From: Viola odorata
Lineage: Eukaryota; Streptophyta; Magnoliopsida; Malpighiales; Violaceae
Direction: 5' to 3'
DNA length: 64,000 bases
Assembly: GCA_963691705.1 (NCBI GenBank)
Contig: OY829544.1
Location: 4,905,501 to 4,969,500, forward strand
Positions 14,001-23,493 of the stretch are shown in pieces. Below the pieces are notes generated by a model. The model made no database searches. It was not told the origin of the DNA and was given only the letters and a program-made list of their open reading frames with translations. Every line of letters begins with the position of its first letter. The first letter of the stretch is position 1. Both the position numbers and the translations under genes were made by a program.

Positions 14001-14415
14001 ATAGCAAGGGAAAGAAAAAATCTATGCTCAACCGCTCATCACCTAAGTCGTTGACTTTGAGAAAATGACCGATGCAGCAAAAACAAAAGCATATGAATAA
14101 GCAAAGTAAGGGGTAAAACATAGTGATGCAACAGCTAAGCACGCCCAGATCAAGCTACATCAAAATTAAGCCAAAACACAGGAACCCAATACACCCAGTT
14201 ATCACTTCACTGCAACAAAAAAAATGGAAACTTTGGCCAGAACAGAAACACATCAAGTGAACAATTGAAGAAGAATATAAAAGCAATGACCAAATTCAGG
14301 TCAAAGAGATGAAAATATCAAAGGCAGAGAAAGAAAATCATACAGGGATCTTGTGGAGAGGGACTTGAGACTTGAAGTAAACATAATCACCGGGCGCCGA
14401 AGAGACGCCTTTCAT
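8088..14415 (-). CDS. Maspardin (SPG21)-like alpha/beta-hydrolase
   Basis: An eight-exon gene encoding about 404 residues. Exons, in transcript order, are 14344-14415, 13374-13499, 12683-12781, 11789-11931, 10812-10920, 9661-9768, 8609-8749 and 8088-8504. All junctions are GT-AG and all frames join. The protein starts MKGVSSAPGDYVYF and carries the hydrolase core: PPLICLPGIAGTADVYYKQ (exon 2), a nucleophile-elbow motif GTSLGG with Ser106 (exon 4), and SNTFLDTRTFASAMPWAP. Exons 5-7 give the rest of the fold. Exon 8 adds a Gly/Ser/Asp-rich low-complexity linker followed by SIDDLLSNAKLCLVGWRDA. Animal maspardin is an endosomal/trans-Golgi protein lost in spastic paraplegia 21; the plant orthologue's substrate is not established. 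The introns are long and hold repeats, including a MITE at 9231-9358. The start was chosen because it gives a complete N-terminus with a clean donor after residue 24. Confidence 0.92.
9222..9367. mobile_element. Short Mutator-type MITE inside a maspardin intron
   Basis: The 128-bp body at 9231-9358 is flanked by the 9-bp direct repeat GCATGCAGA (9222-9230 and 9359-9367). The ends are inverted: GGGGAAAAACTGGTACC on the left, and GGGAAAATCTCAGGTACC for the reverse complement of the right. Most of the interior also folds on itself, with GTGATTGGGTAAGATA pairing with TATCTTACCCAATCAC. The 9-bp duplication with inverted ends fits a non-autonomous Mutator-like element. It lies in the intron between exons 6 and 7 and touches no splice site. 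Confidence 0.8.
13291..13319. repeat. Short TTGTAT hexanucleotide repeat
   Basis: Four to five head-to-tail copies of a TTGTAT-like hexamer, within the intron just downstream of maspardin exon 2. Confidence 0.7.
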
Positions 14416-14717
14416 TGCTGAGTGCTGCTTCGAACATAAACAGTCATCATTGGAAAACAATCATATTTGGGTAGGACGGGAATAAGATCGGAGAGAGTGC
14501 CGGTGGGCTCGATGGTCGATTTCGCGTCGGTGTTCGCTGTTCTTGCTCTGATTTTCTATTATGCGTTATGTTATTGGTGGGGGAATGGGAGATTGATAGC
14601 GAGGAGCGAGAGCACGTGCCTTAGGTCCCAATAGTCAATTCACAGTAATTTTGTTTCAACTGGTCGTCAGCTTTCCATTCGTTTATTCAATTTTAGTACT
14701 ATGAGTAAAATGCTACA
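14416..14717. promoter_or_regulatory. Maspardin upstream region
   Basis: About 300 bases separate the maspardin ATG (minus strand) from the left end of the Mutator-like element. This interval must hold the 5' UTR and core promoter. No TATA box or other defined site could be assigned. The transposon end now forms the distal flank. Confidence 0.4.
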
Positions 14718-15283
14718 TGGGTTGAATAGAGAGAGCCCGAACTCTCGGCTTACGTGGAGGTGCCATGTCACTCGCTATTTATAAAATTAGTATCGCCTAA
14801 AATTTACAAAACTGTCACCGCCTAAACCTAGCTTTTCCTCCTCTCTCCTCGTCCTCCATACCCGATCGACCTCCATCCTTGCGACAGCCACCGCAAGTGA
14901 CATCCACCGCCACCAAATCCACTCTCCTCTCTTAGAATCTCACACCTCATCTTGATCGGTAATAACCCAACGCGCATCTTCTTAAGAGGTTTGGATTTAT
15001 TTATTTGGTGTTTATTTTTAAAATTTCCATTAATATTTGTGATTTTTATGTCCCTTGAATTGGGTTTTCGTGCACAAGTGTAATGGATAAGTAATTTGAT
15101 GGAAGTTTAGCTAGTTTAATATAATTGATGTTGTTGGTGTTAGAATCACTGTTTTGGATTGGAATTTAGTGCACAAGTGTAATGGGGAAGTAAATTGATA
15201 AAATTTGATCTAATTGGTTTTGTTGGTAAGCACTATTTTGGAATGGAATTTCGTCCATAAGAATTTAGCTAGTTTACTGTAAG
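14718..15283 (+). repeat. Left terminal inverted repeat of the Mutator-like element
   Basis: This is the reverse complement, with small gaps and substitutions, of about 19397-19978. The similarity fades after the GCTAGTTTACTGTAA word near 15283. It includes pyrimidine-rich sequence and CGATCGACCTCCATCC-like words that recur inverted at the right end. Confidence 0.8.
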
Positions 15284-15646
15284 TTTAAGCTTTGATTTTC
15301 CCTTGCGTTAATTTCACTTGCTCGTCAGATTAAGCTTCGGTAAGTTTATTGAAATCTAAATTTCTTGTCTTTCATGTGAATTGAGATAGTGAATTGCCTT
15401 CATTATCTCGGTCATGTGCTTTTTTCCTTGTAGATTCTATTTTGCTACATTTTTCAATAAGCAAACGCCTTTCTTCTGACTGTGAATTTGTGTTTATACC
15501 TAATTGAACTCCTTATGTATAGTTAATTCAAGTTGTGGAATTAACTTGGTTATGTGATTTATGTTATCCTCTTAATAAAGAACCAGTTTTTATTGTACGT
15601 TATGGTTCAGAAATTACAACAATCTCGTAACCTTTTGTTGCAGGTA

Positions 15647-17576
15647 ATGGAGTCTTTGCCTCAAAGTGATGAGCAACAAAGTGATGAGCCTCAAAGTAAT
15701 TTTCTAGGTATCAGTCCTCCATTGTCGGAACCTAATGATAAATTAATTTCGAAGTCAGGTATGATTTTCAAATCAAAAGAAAAAGTTTATAATTTTTATC
15801 TTGAGTATGCTTGTGAAGTGGGATTCGGTATTAAGAAAAAAAGTGGGAAGAAAGATTATAATGAGAAGCTGAAGTATTATTCTGTTGCGTGTAGTAGAGG
15901 AGTTACGTGGAAATTCTTAGTAAAAAATGCATTTAATCCAAGGCCATCAAGAAGAACTAGTTGTCAGACTAAAATCAATGCCATTGTTAATGATGAAGGA
16001 GAGTTCACTATTTCTCATGCTATTCTTGAGCATAATCATGCGTTGAGTCCCACAAAAGCACATTTTTTTCAGTGTAATAAAAATATTGATGCGTATGTGA
16101 AGAGGAGGCTTGAAACAAATGACCAAGCAGGCATATGCGTGAGTAATAATTTTTATTTTTTGGTTGTGGAAGTAGGAGGGTATGAGAACTTGACCTTTAC
16201 TGAGAAAGATTGTAGAAATCATATTCTTAAAGTAAGACAAATTAGGTTTGGAGTTGGAGATGCAACATCACTTAACATGTATTTTGCATGCATGCAAAAG
16301 AGGAATCCTAATTTCTTTTATCTGCTTGATATAGATGATGACAGTCGATTAAAAAATGTATTTTGGGCAGATGCACGATCTATAGCAGCCTATGAAACTT
16401 TTGGTGATGTCATATCGCTTGATACAATGTACTTAACTAATAGATATGACATGCCTTTTGCACCATTTGTTGGGTTTAATCACCATGGGCAGACTATACT
16501 ATTTAGATGTGGTTTACTCTCAAATGAAGAAGCAGATACATACATCTGGTTATTTAAAGCTTGGTTGATGTGCATGTCAAATGCTTCGAATGCAATAATT
16601 ACTGATCAATGTATGTCCATTCAAAAAGCTATCAAATCTATTTTTCCTAATTCTAACCATCGTCTCACATTATGAAGAAGTTGCATGAGAAACTTGGATC
16701 ACGGCATGATTACAAGCAAATTAAAAAAGTTCTGAAAGGAGTTGTCTGTAAGTCCATTGAGGTTCAAGAATTTGAGGAGATTTGGGGTAACATGATTAAT
16801 GATTTTGATCTCAACGAAAATATATGGTTAAGTGTATGAAGATCGTTAGTATTTGTAAAAGGAACTTTTTGGGCTGGAATGTCTACAACCCAAAGAAGTG
16901 AAAGTATAAATGCATTCTTTGATGGGTATGTTGGTCCTAAGACGTCTTTAAAGCAGTTTGTAGAGCAGTATGATAATGAATTGAAAACTAAGATCGAGAA
17001 AGAAAACAAAGCAGATTTTGCTTCAATCAATTCCCATATTCCTGTGATAACTTGTTTAATCTTTGAGAAACAACTTCAAGATGCCTACACAAATGAAGTG
17101 TTTTGGTTATTTCAGGATGAGATGCGGGGTTTGGTGTACTGCAATTTTGCCTTCCTTGACAGGTACAAATCAATTTCGAGTTAACGTCATTCTGCTCTGT
17201 GAGTTTCTCTTTTTATGTATCTAATAATATTCTGCTGTTGCATTCAATGCTATTTAGTATCCGATGCTAGTTTCCAAGTAGTATTTGAGTTGATTATAGT
17301 TTCTCTCGGTCTGTGTGTCAAAATGATCCTGGTCATTTGTTATTGATTCTCTCTAATTGCTGTTGATTTTGATCATTTATTTCAAGCCTCCTCTTCACAT
17401 ATGCATATAATCTTGCCTTCCTTGACAGGTACAAATAATTTTTGATGTTTCAAATAATTGACATATTGACTGACAAAGAGGGTGCATTAAGAAGACAAGT
17501 TACTTATGTTGTTTGTTATGATGAGGCGAATCTTGAATTTAAGTGTTCATGTCGTCTATTTGAGTTTAAAGGAATT
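15647..17576 (+). pseudogene. FAR1/FRS-type MULE transposase, broken
   Basis: The frame begins at an ATG just after an acceptor-like TTGCAG (MESLPQSDEQQ). Residues from about 40 form the FAR1 N-terminal DNA-binding (WRKY-GCM1-like) region, with CSRG, the TSCQTKI segment and ILEHNHALSP. The MULE transposase core follows: FGDVISLDTMYLTNRYDMPF, FVGFNHHGQTILFRCGLL, and the ADTYIWLFKAWL and IITDQCMSIQKAI segments. The frame breaks at 16675, where the usual HRLxLWHI segment seems to have lost about 10 bases. The +1 frame continues from 16672 with KKLHEKLGSRHDYKQIKKV, hits TGA at 16837, and resumes with GTFWAGMSTTQRSESINAFF to 17184. A further exon (from about 17442) with KCSCRLFEFKGI is cut by an inserted repeat at about 17576. 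It is dead as a protein and explains the element's class. Confidence 0.85.
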
Positions 17577-18300
17577 GTTGCACCCCCTTTTCGATTTTAC
17601 GCGAGTGGGTTCGGGACGGATGTGAGACAAAACGGCCTTATCTCACATAATGCAATGAAGTCGCCACTCTATTTTGTTTCTAGGTTTAGGAAAACCTAAA
17701 GTCATGGCATAAAAATAAAAGCTAAGGCAAAAAGGGTCTAAACCCGAGATCGATGGTTTAAGGTTGTATTATGTACTCGAAAAAGTGTTAAGCACCCAAG
17801 TCACATCCTAAAAAAGGTTACCGGTAAAAGAGAGGTGTTTAAAAACGTTTTAAAATAAGTAAATGGGTCCCTTAGAGAAATCGCCGCTTTAGTATTTTTC
17901 GTTGGGTTAAGGCTGGTCGGGGTGATTATTTAACGAAATTAATCGTTTAATCTTACTAAAGCGGGTGCCCTCTTTCATCATCGGGTCATGCATGATTAAA
18001 TTTTAATTACTAAGTGATCTAATCATGTATAACTAACAACATACCAATTAATGAAAATGCGGAAAATAAATCGAGGTGTGGGATCGAAGCCACTAAACAC
18101 ATGCATTAATACGAACGGAAATGAAAGCAATTTAATCATGGCATTTAAAGTGAGTGATTAAACAAATTATCTCATGTGAATTGATTTTAAATTCTAGTAA
18201 TTCTAAATAGTCATGCATTCAAATATATATATTCGAAAAAGCGCCGAATAAATAAAAAGGGATAGAGAAAGTGTACTTGTGAGCGTGTATTTGATTTTAC
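17577..18300. mobile_element. Probable LTR-like repeat inserted in the transposase gene
   Basis: The FRS reading frame stops abruptly after KCSCRLFEFKGI. It is followed by TGCACCCCCTTTTCG and a segment with AAGTCGCCACTCTATTTTG, words I associate with dispersed plant LTR sequences. The right boundary is uncertain (about 18.24-18.40 kb). No coding capacity is seen. Confidence 0.4.
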
Positions 18301-19396
18301 CCTTGTTGATGAACTTGTATATGATGTTTAACTTCTCAATAATGTTTTTTCTAATAGAGTGCTCAAGCAAGCAAAAGCAAGAAAGATCATTCTGAGTTAC
18401 AAAATCAATTTGGAACTCAAGAGAGTCAATTTAGACCATATGAACCATCCACTATGGAACTCAAGAGAATCAATTTGGACCATCTGAACCATCCACTGTG
18501 AATCAATTTGAAACTCAAGATAGTCAATTTGGACCATTTGATTATTTCTCTTGTTGATGAACTTGTATGACCTTTTGCGCCGATCATCTATCGACATTTG
18601 TTCAATTTTTATTATGTTGTTGGTCAAAAAATTATGTAACTTAAGCAATATTTATTCCAACAGTTGTGTCTTCTCTTATCTCCTTTTTGATTTATGAGTT
18701 ACTTCAAATTGATGGTCTTGAAGTCATTTATTACGAATAACCTTTATAGATGCGGGTTTTGGAACGACAAAGAATGGGGGGATCTGGGTTTATTTGCACT
18801 TCATTTTGTTGTGATTGGTTTCAAGGCATACAACTTTGATGATATTAGGGGTGCAATAAGCCTTAGTACGTGGAAAAATAATAAAATTCATTGCACATGT
18901 CGGGAACAACACTTACATTAAAGTGTTCCACTTACAAACCATCAAACCAATTGACTTAAAATTATACAAGCTATACATATGACAACACACAAAACAAAAT
19001 CTACTTTTACCCCTTCCACAAAAGCATCAGACTTCTCCAATCTTTCCCTGTCTATTTCATATTGCAAACATGCAACCTCAACTACCTCTTCCATGTGTGC
19101 ATTCTGCAAGCGATCTAATTTTTCATTTAAACATCTAACTGTTCCTTTAAGATTCTCTTCACTTTTCTAAGAGCATATGGACAACCTCTCAAGCCCTACT
19201 TGACAATCTCTCACTGTCATCGCACACAAACACAATAAGATTGCTCCTAAGCAAAGAGCTCCTACCCTCTTTTATAGTTTCCATAACCAACCCACTGAGC
19301 CTAAAAATTAAGAATTAAGTTGACAATCAATCAGTTTAGTGGATGCTCACTGCTGCAAAGCACAATAACAACCTAAAGCTACACCACAAATTACAG
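18301..19396. other. Distal interior of the Mutator-like element
   Basis: Contains degenerate repeats around 18405-18540 in which GAACTCAAGAGAGTCAATTT-like and ACCATCTGAACCATCCACT-like words recur several times. A 75-codon frame at 18694-18921 has no recognised domain. The repeats may be the low-complexity C-terminal part of the transposase gene. No intact gene is supported. Confidence 0.45.
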
Positions 19397-19978
19397 TAAA
19401 CTAGCTAAATTCTTATGGACGAAATTCCATTCCAAAATAGTGCTTACCAACAAAAGCAATTAGATCAAATTTTATCAATTTACTTTGTGCACTAAATTCC
19501 AATCCAAAATAGTGATTCTAACACCAACAACATCAATTATATTAAACTGGCTAAACTTCCATCAAATTACTTATCCATTACACTTGTGCACGAAAACCCA
19601 ATTCAAGGGACAGAAAAATCATAAATATTAATGAAAATTTAAAAAATAAACACCAAATAAATAAACCCAAAACTCTTAAGAAAATACGCGCTGGGTTGTT
19701 ACCGATCAAGATGAGGCGTGAGATTCCAAGAGAGGAGAGCGGGTTCGATGGTGGTGGCTGTCGCTTTCAGTGGCTGTCGCAAGGATGGAGGTCGCAAGGA
19801 TGGAGGTCACTAGGTTATGGAGGTCGATCGGGTATGGAGGACGAGGAGGGAGGAGGAAAAGCTAGGTTTAGGCGATGACAATTTTGTAAATTTTAGGCGA
19901 TGGCAATTTTGTAAATAGGGAGTGACATGGCACCTCCACGTCATTCAGGCCGAGAGTTCAGGCTGTATGTTCAACCCA
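19397..19978 (+). repeat. Right terminal inverted repeat of the Mutator-like element
   Basis: Inverted partner of 14718-15283. It contains the inverted words GCTAGGTTTAGGCGATGAC and GACATGGCACCTCCACGT and ends TTCAACCCA. A 60-codon Gly/Arg-rich frame at 19696-19878 falls inside this arm and is regarded as chance. Confidence 0.8.
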
Positions 19979-20302
19979 AGTTTTATTTAATATTCTTTTT
20001 TATAATTTTTTTATTTAATCATCCCTAAATTATAATATAACATAGTTTAATCCACTTCCAAGTTTTGATTTAGTTAAGTAATTACTTAATATATAATACT
20101 CAAACTAATAACCTCTTGTTCAATAACTATATGTTAGCACGAATTTAAATTCATTATTCCAATTTAACTCAAAAAAAGTAGATACATATTATTAATGAAT
20201 AAAAGATAAATTTACATATAAATAATTTCCTTCCGTGATAAATTGATCAAGTTAAGGCTTTTTATGATTCTAATTTTATCTACATTCTTTAAAATCTTAA
20301 TT

Positions 20303-20719
20303 AATATACTTTTGAAAGACCGAAACTCCACAGTGTTTCGTCAGACGTTGATCAAACCACACCTTTTATTTCGAGACATTTTTATCACTTGGCATTACTG
20401 GATTCGTAATAGAGATCGGAGTTTCCCATATTCTACCTCCTAGATGATCCTTTCCTCCACTTGGCTGCAAGTTTGGGGTTGTTCTTTGTGGAACAGATCA
20501 TTGTTAGATTAATTCATGATGTTTTTCAGGATGTTTTACTCTTACCGTGCTTTACCTGGGGTGTGAGTTGTTTCTGTTTATAGGTTGGTGTTCATTTTTC
20601 CTCTGTATTCTTTCTTCTTAGGCAGTTTTTAGCTGCCCTTCTTTGCTGTCATGAGCTTCATGACAGCATATTAATATATCTTCCGTCTATTTTAAAAAAA
20701 AAAAATATACTTTTGAAAG
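20303..20719 (+). mobile_element. 5'-truncated LINE with 16-bp target-site duplication, copy 1
   Basis: The body is 20319-20703. It is flanked by AATATACTTTTGAAAG at 20303-20318 and 20704-20719 and ends in a run of A. Its 5' part translates as DRNSTVFRQ, then RDIFITWHYWIRNRDRSFPY. This aligns with the C-terminus of the full-length LINE ORF2 at 36.6 kb (TRNEVVFRQ, then RIYSLWHWWLKSKDNGFAY). The 3' UTR contains TCATGAGCTTCATGACAGCA, comparable to the tail of the full-length element. Poly(A), truncation and direct repeats are the classic marks of target-primed reverse transcription. Confidence 0.9.
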
Positions 20720-20829
20720 TTGTAAATTTAATTAACCATGATTCGATAAAAGCAAAATTTATGATAAAGGCATAAATTTTGCATGATATGTCATGTATTA
20801 TTAATATTTGTTTACTACTCTTTCGGATT

Positions 20830-21545
20830 AGACCTGCACTTGCTAATTGGACGGGACGAGTCGGACTAGGGTCTAATTTTGCTAAAGTCAGATAAAAAAT
20901 GAGACAGATCGGGCCTTAAGAGGGTCAACTTTTACATGGCTCAAGCCCGACCTTCTTACAAATCAGGCCGCCTGCGGGCTGAACATGCCGCCCCGTTTGA
21001 TTTTCTATAATTAAAGAAAATGACAATTTTTGTACATCAACTAAAGATTTTAGATCAAAATATTCATAGAAGTTGAGTTTCACAAGTTCAAAATAATAAA
21101 CTGAGTATTTTAACCTTACAATCTCAATTGATATATACTTAACCGATAATGACAAAATATGTTGTTATTCTCCTTACAACTCATGACCGACTCATGAAAC
21201 GAAATAAAATAAGAAAGTATCAAACTCAACGGGATAATTCTGGAATCTAGGGAGTGCATGACATTGATAATAGAAACCCTTGCCATGAGCCTACAATTTA
21301 TTTGTTTATTTAGAAATTATAAGTTATCAGATCAGATTATATATTTATAATATGTATATATATAACGAATAATTATGTGACGCGGGCCGGGCCGGGCTAA
21401 AAGCTTAAAATCTAAGAGCCCAAGCCCAGCCTTTTACATCGGAGGGCGTTGGGCCAGGTCTGAAATTTGGCGGCCCTTGTCCGTCCATTTAGAATAGACC
21501 CGAACCGGTCCTACGAGCGGCCCATCCCCTTAGCAAGTTTAGTTC
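20830..21545. repeat. Possible non-autonomous DNA element inside the duplicated unit
   Basis: A segment with GC-rich ends and an AT-rich middle. Its left edge (GACCTGCACTTGCTAATTGG) and the inverse of its right edge (CTAAACTTGCTAAGGGGATGG) share ACTTGCTAA and purine-rich continuations. Words such as CGGGCCGGGCCGGGCT and AAGCCCGACC recur inverted near the two ends. No clear target-site duplication was found. The same segment recurs near 23.60-24.32 kb. Confidence 0.35.
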
Positions 21546-22272
21546 GAATTTACTTGCTTCATTTTGCACATATACCAATTTTAATGATTAACGTGGTTAT
21601 TCAAGGTTTTTTTATGTAAAAGCACCCGCCCACTAACCTTCTCTATTTACACGTATACTACAACTCACTCTATTCTTTTATTAATGAAAAAAATAGAAGG
21701 TAACAATATAAAAACTTAATATTTTCACCTTAGAAATAAAAAAAGAGGCAAGTAAAACTGATTGTTTTTTTTAATCATAATGAGGCAAGAGAATCGAAAC
21801 GGAGGGAGTATAAATTCATATAAAACTTTTCAACTATTTTTAAGGTAAATTTCACACGGAAAAGTATAATCCAATTAAATTAATTAAAAGAGTGCAAAAT
21901 AATGTACCATTATATTTTTTTGTTAACTAGTGATACAATCACATTTCTATAATTTATCTTAGTAAGTACTTAGCTACAATACATAAACTGTATTTTTTGG
22001 AATCTCACATGTCACATAAAGAAAAAGACAATGATGGTCTTTTACAAGCAAACGTGAAAAACAACCATCTTCTAATTAGCTCAAGTATGTTCACCTAAGT
22101 CATCTATAACTAACCATTCATTAGAAAATCATAAAAAATTGATACAAAATTGTAAATCTAAAATAAGCTACTGGAGAAGTTGCTAAGTTTGCTAGCTGGA
22201 ATAATTTGGCAGCTTTCCAGAATCAATAAGCAACGGAGCCCAAATACAATACTCTGCAATGTCCCAGCCTAA

Positions 22273-22612
22273 CCGGAAAACAAAAACCTGGTACTTATCG
22301 TTCAAATCATTGGCCCGTCAGGACTAGCAACAACAATAGGAACAGGAATATGAATACCATTAGAAGAAGGCTTGCTCCTACTCTTCGATTCCTCCCAAAA
22401 CCCTAATCCTTGCCTGCCCATGCAACTCCTCTTCTGGTACAGCCGGAAAACAAAAACCTGGTACTTATCGTTCAAATCATTGGCCCGTCAGGACTAGCAA
22501 CAACAATAGGAACAGGAATATGAATACCATTAGAAGAAGGCTTGCTCCTACTCTTCGATTCCTCCCAAAACCCTAATCCTTGCCTGCCCATGCAACTCCT
22601 CTTCTGGTACAG
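22273..22612. repeat. 170-bp tandem duplication nested in the G-patch fragment, copy 1
   Basis: Bases 22273-22442 repeat at 22443-22612, starting CCGGAAAACAAAAACCTGGT and ending CTTCTGGTACAG. The duplication starts within the coding-like part and therefore duplicates the C-terminal half of the G-patch fragment. It is present in both 2.77-kb copies, so it predates the larger duplication. Confidence 0.9.
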
Positions 22613-22770
22613 CCTCACCTTCGCGTTTCGACCGATCCCCTTTTCTTCATGCCACCCGTATCCCGCAAGCAACGCCTTTCCGTAACCCTCCACCGGCATC
22701 TCATCATACTCCTCAGGCCGATTATCCTCCGCGCACCGACGCAGATCACTTCTAAGCTTATCCAGGGAAA
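22470..22770 (-). pseudogene. MOS2/GPKOW-like G-patch gene fragment, copy 1
   Basis: The minus strand reads LDKLRSDLRRCAEDNRPEEY, then PVEGYGKALLAGYGW, then EEKGIGRNAKVR and QGLGFWEESKSR before a stop at 22472. This matches the G-patch region of plant MOS2 (GPKOW family, RNA-binding nuclear proteins), including the preceding acidic linker and the conserved GxGW, GIGxN and GLGF spacing. The N-terminal part and the KOW domains are missing, so this is a captured or degenerate fragment. Without an evident promoter or full ORF it is treated as a pseudogene. Confidence 0.75.
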
Positions 22771-23075
22771 ATAGATTTGTTAATTTGATTAATTGAGGAG
22801 CATCAGTTTGTTATATAGTTTAATCCACTTCCAAGTTTTGATTTAGTTAAGTAATTACTTAATATATAATACTCAAACTAATAACCTCTTGTTCAATAAC
22901 TATATGTTAGCACGAATTTAAATTCATTATTCCAATTTAACTCAAAAAAAGTAGATACATATTATTAATGAATAAAAGATAAATTTACATATAAATAATT
23001 TCCTTCCGTGATAAATTGATCAAGTTAAGGCTTTTTATGATTCTAATTTTATCTACATTCTTTAAAATCTTAATT

Positions 23076-23493
23076 AATATACTTTTGAAAGACCGAAACT
23101 CCACAGTGTTTCGTCAGACGTTGATCAAACCACACCTTTTATTTCGAGACATTTTTATCACTTGGCATTACTGGATTCGTAATAGAGATCGGAGTTTCCC
23201 ATATTCTACCTCCTAGATGATCCTTTCCTCCACTTGGCTGCAAGTTTGGGGTTGTTCTTCGTGGAACAGATCATTGTTAGATTAATTCATGATGTTTTTC
23301 AGGATGTTTTACTCTTACCGTGCTTTACCTGGGGTGTGAGTTGTTTCTGTTTATAGGTTGGTGTTCATTTTTCCTCTGTATTCTTTCTTCTTAGGCAGTT
23401 TTTAGCTGCCCTTCTTTGCTGTCATGAGCTTCATGACAGCATATTAATATATCTTCCGTCTATTTTAAAAAAAAAAAAATATACTTTTGAAAG
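23076..23493 (+). mobile_element. 5'-truncated LINE with target-site duplication, copy 2
   Basis: Same insertion as at 20303-20719, carried along in the tandem duplication. Target-site duplications are at 23076-23091 and 23478-23493. The poly(A) is one base longer than in copy 1, as expected for a mutable homopolymer. Confidence 0.9.

Larger units (their letters stand above)
14718..19978 (+). mobile_element. Mutator-like element (FAR1/Jittery type) with long TIRs
   Basis: A 5.3-kb element bounded by long inverted repeats. The outermost bases are TGGGTTGAA on the left and TTCAACCCA on the right. Inside them, matched stretches include GTGGAGGTGCCATGTCACT, CGCCTAAAATTTACAAAA and the AATTTAGCTAGTTTA region near 15270/19400. 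Each arm is about 0.57 kb (14718 to about 15283, and about 19397 to 19978). Between them is a decayed FAR1/FRS-like transposase on the plus strand, and a further repeat has inserted into that gene. No matching 9-11-bp target-site duplication was found next to the ends. Confidence 0.8.
20042..22814 (+). repeat. Large tandem duplication, copy 1
   Basis: First copy of a 2773-base unit repeated head-to-tail at 22815-25588. I saw three differences across the unit: T versus C at 20487/23260, one extra A in the poly(A) run, and C versus T at 21514/24288. The junction shares only ATA with the flank, which suggests a recent duplication by microhomology or replication slippage. The unit contains a truncated LINE, anonymous AT-rich DNA with GC-rich pieces near 20830-21545, and a G-patch gene fragment. 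Confidence 0.95.

Noticed and set aside
15947..16240. 97-codon minus-strand frame
   Set aside because: It is antisense to the FRS transposase and has no independent support.
19696..19878. 60-codon Gly/Arg-rich frame
   Set aside because: It lies wholly within the right TIR of the Mutator-like element and the inverted left arm does not keep it open.
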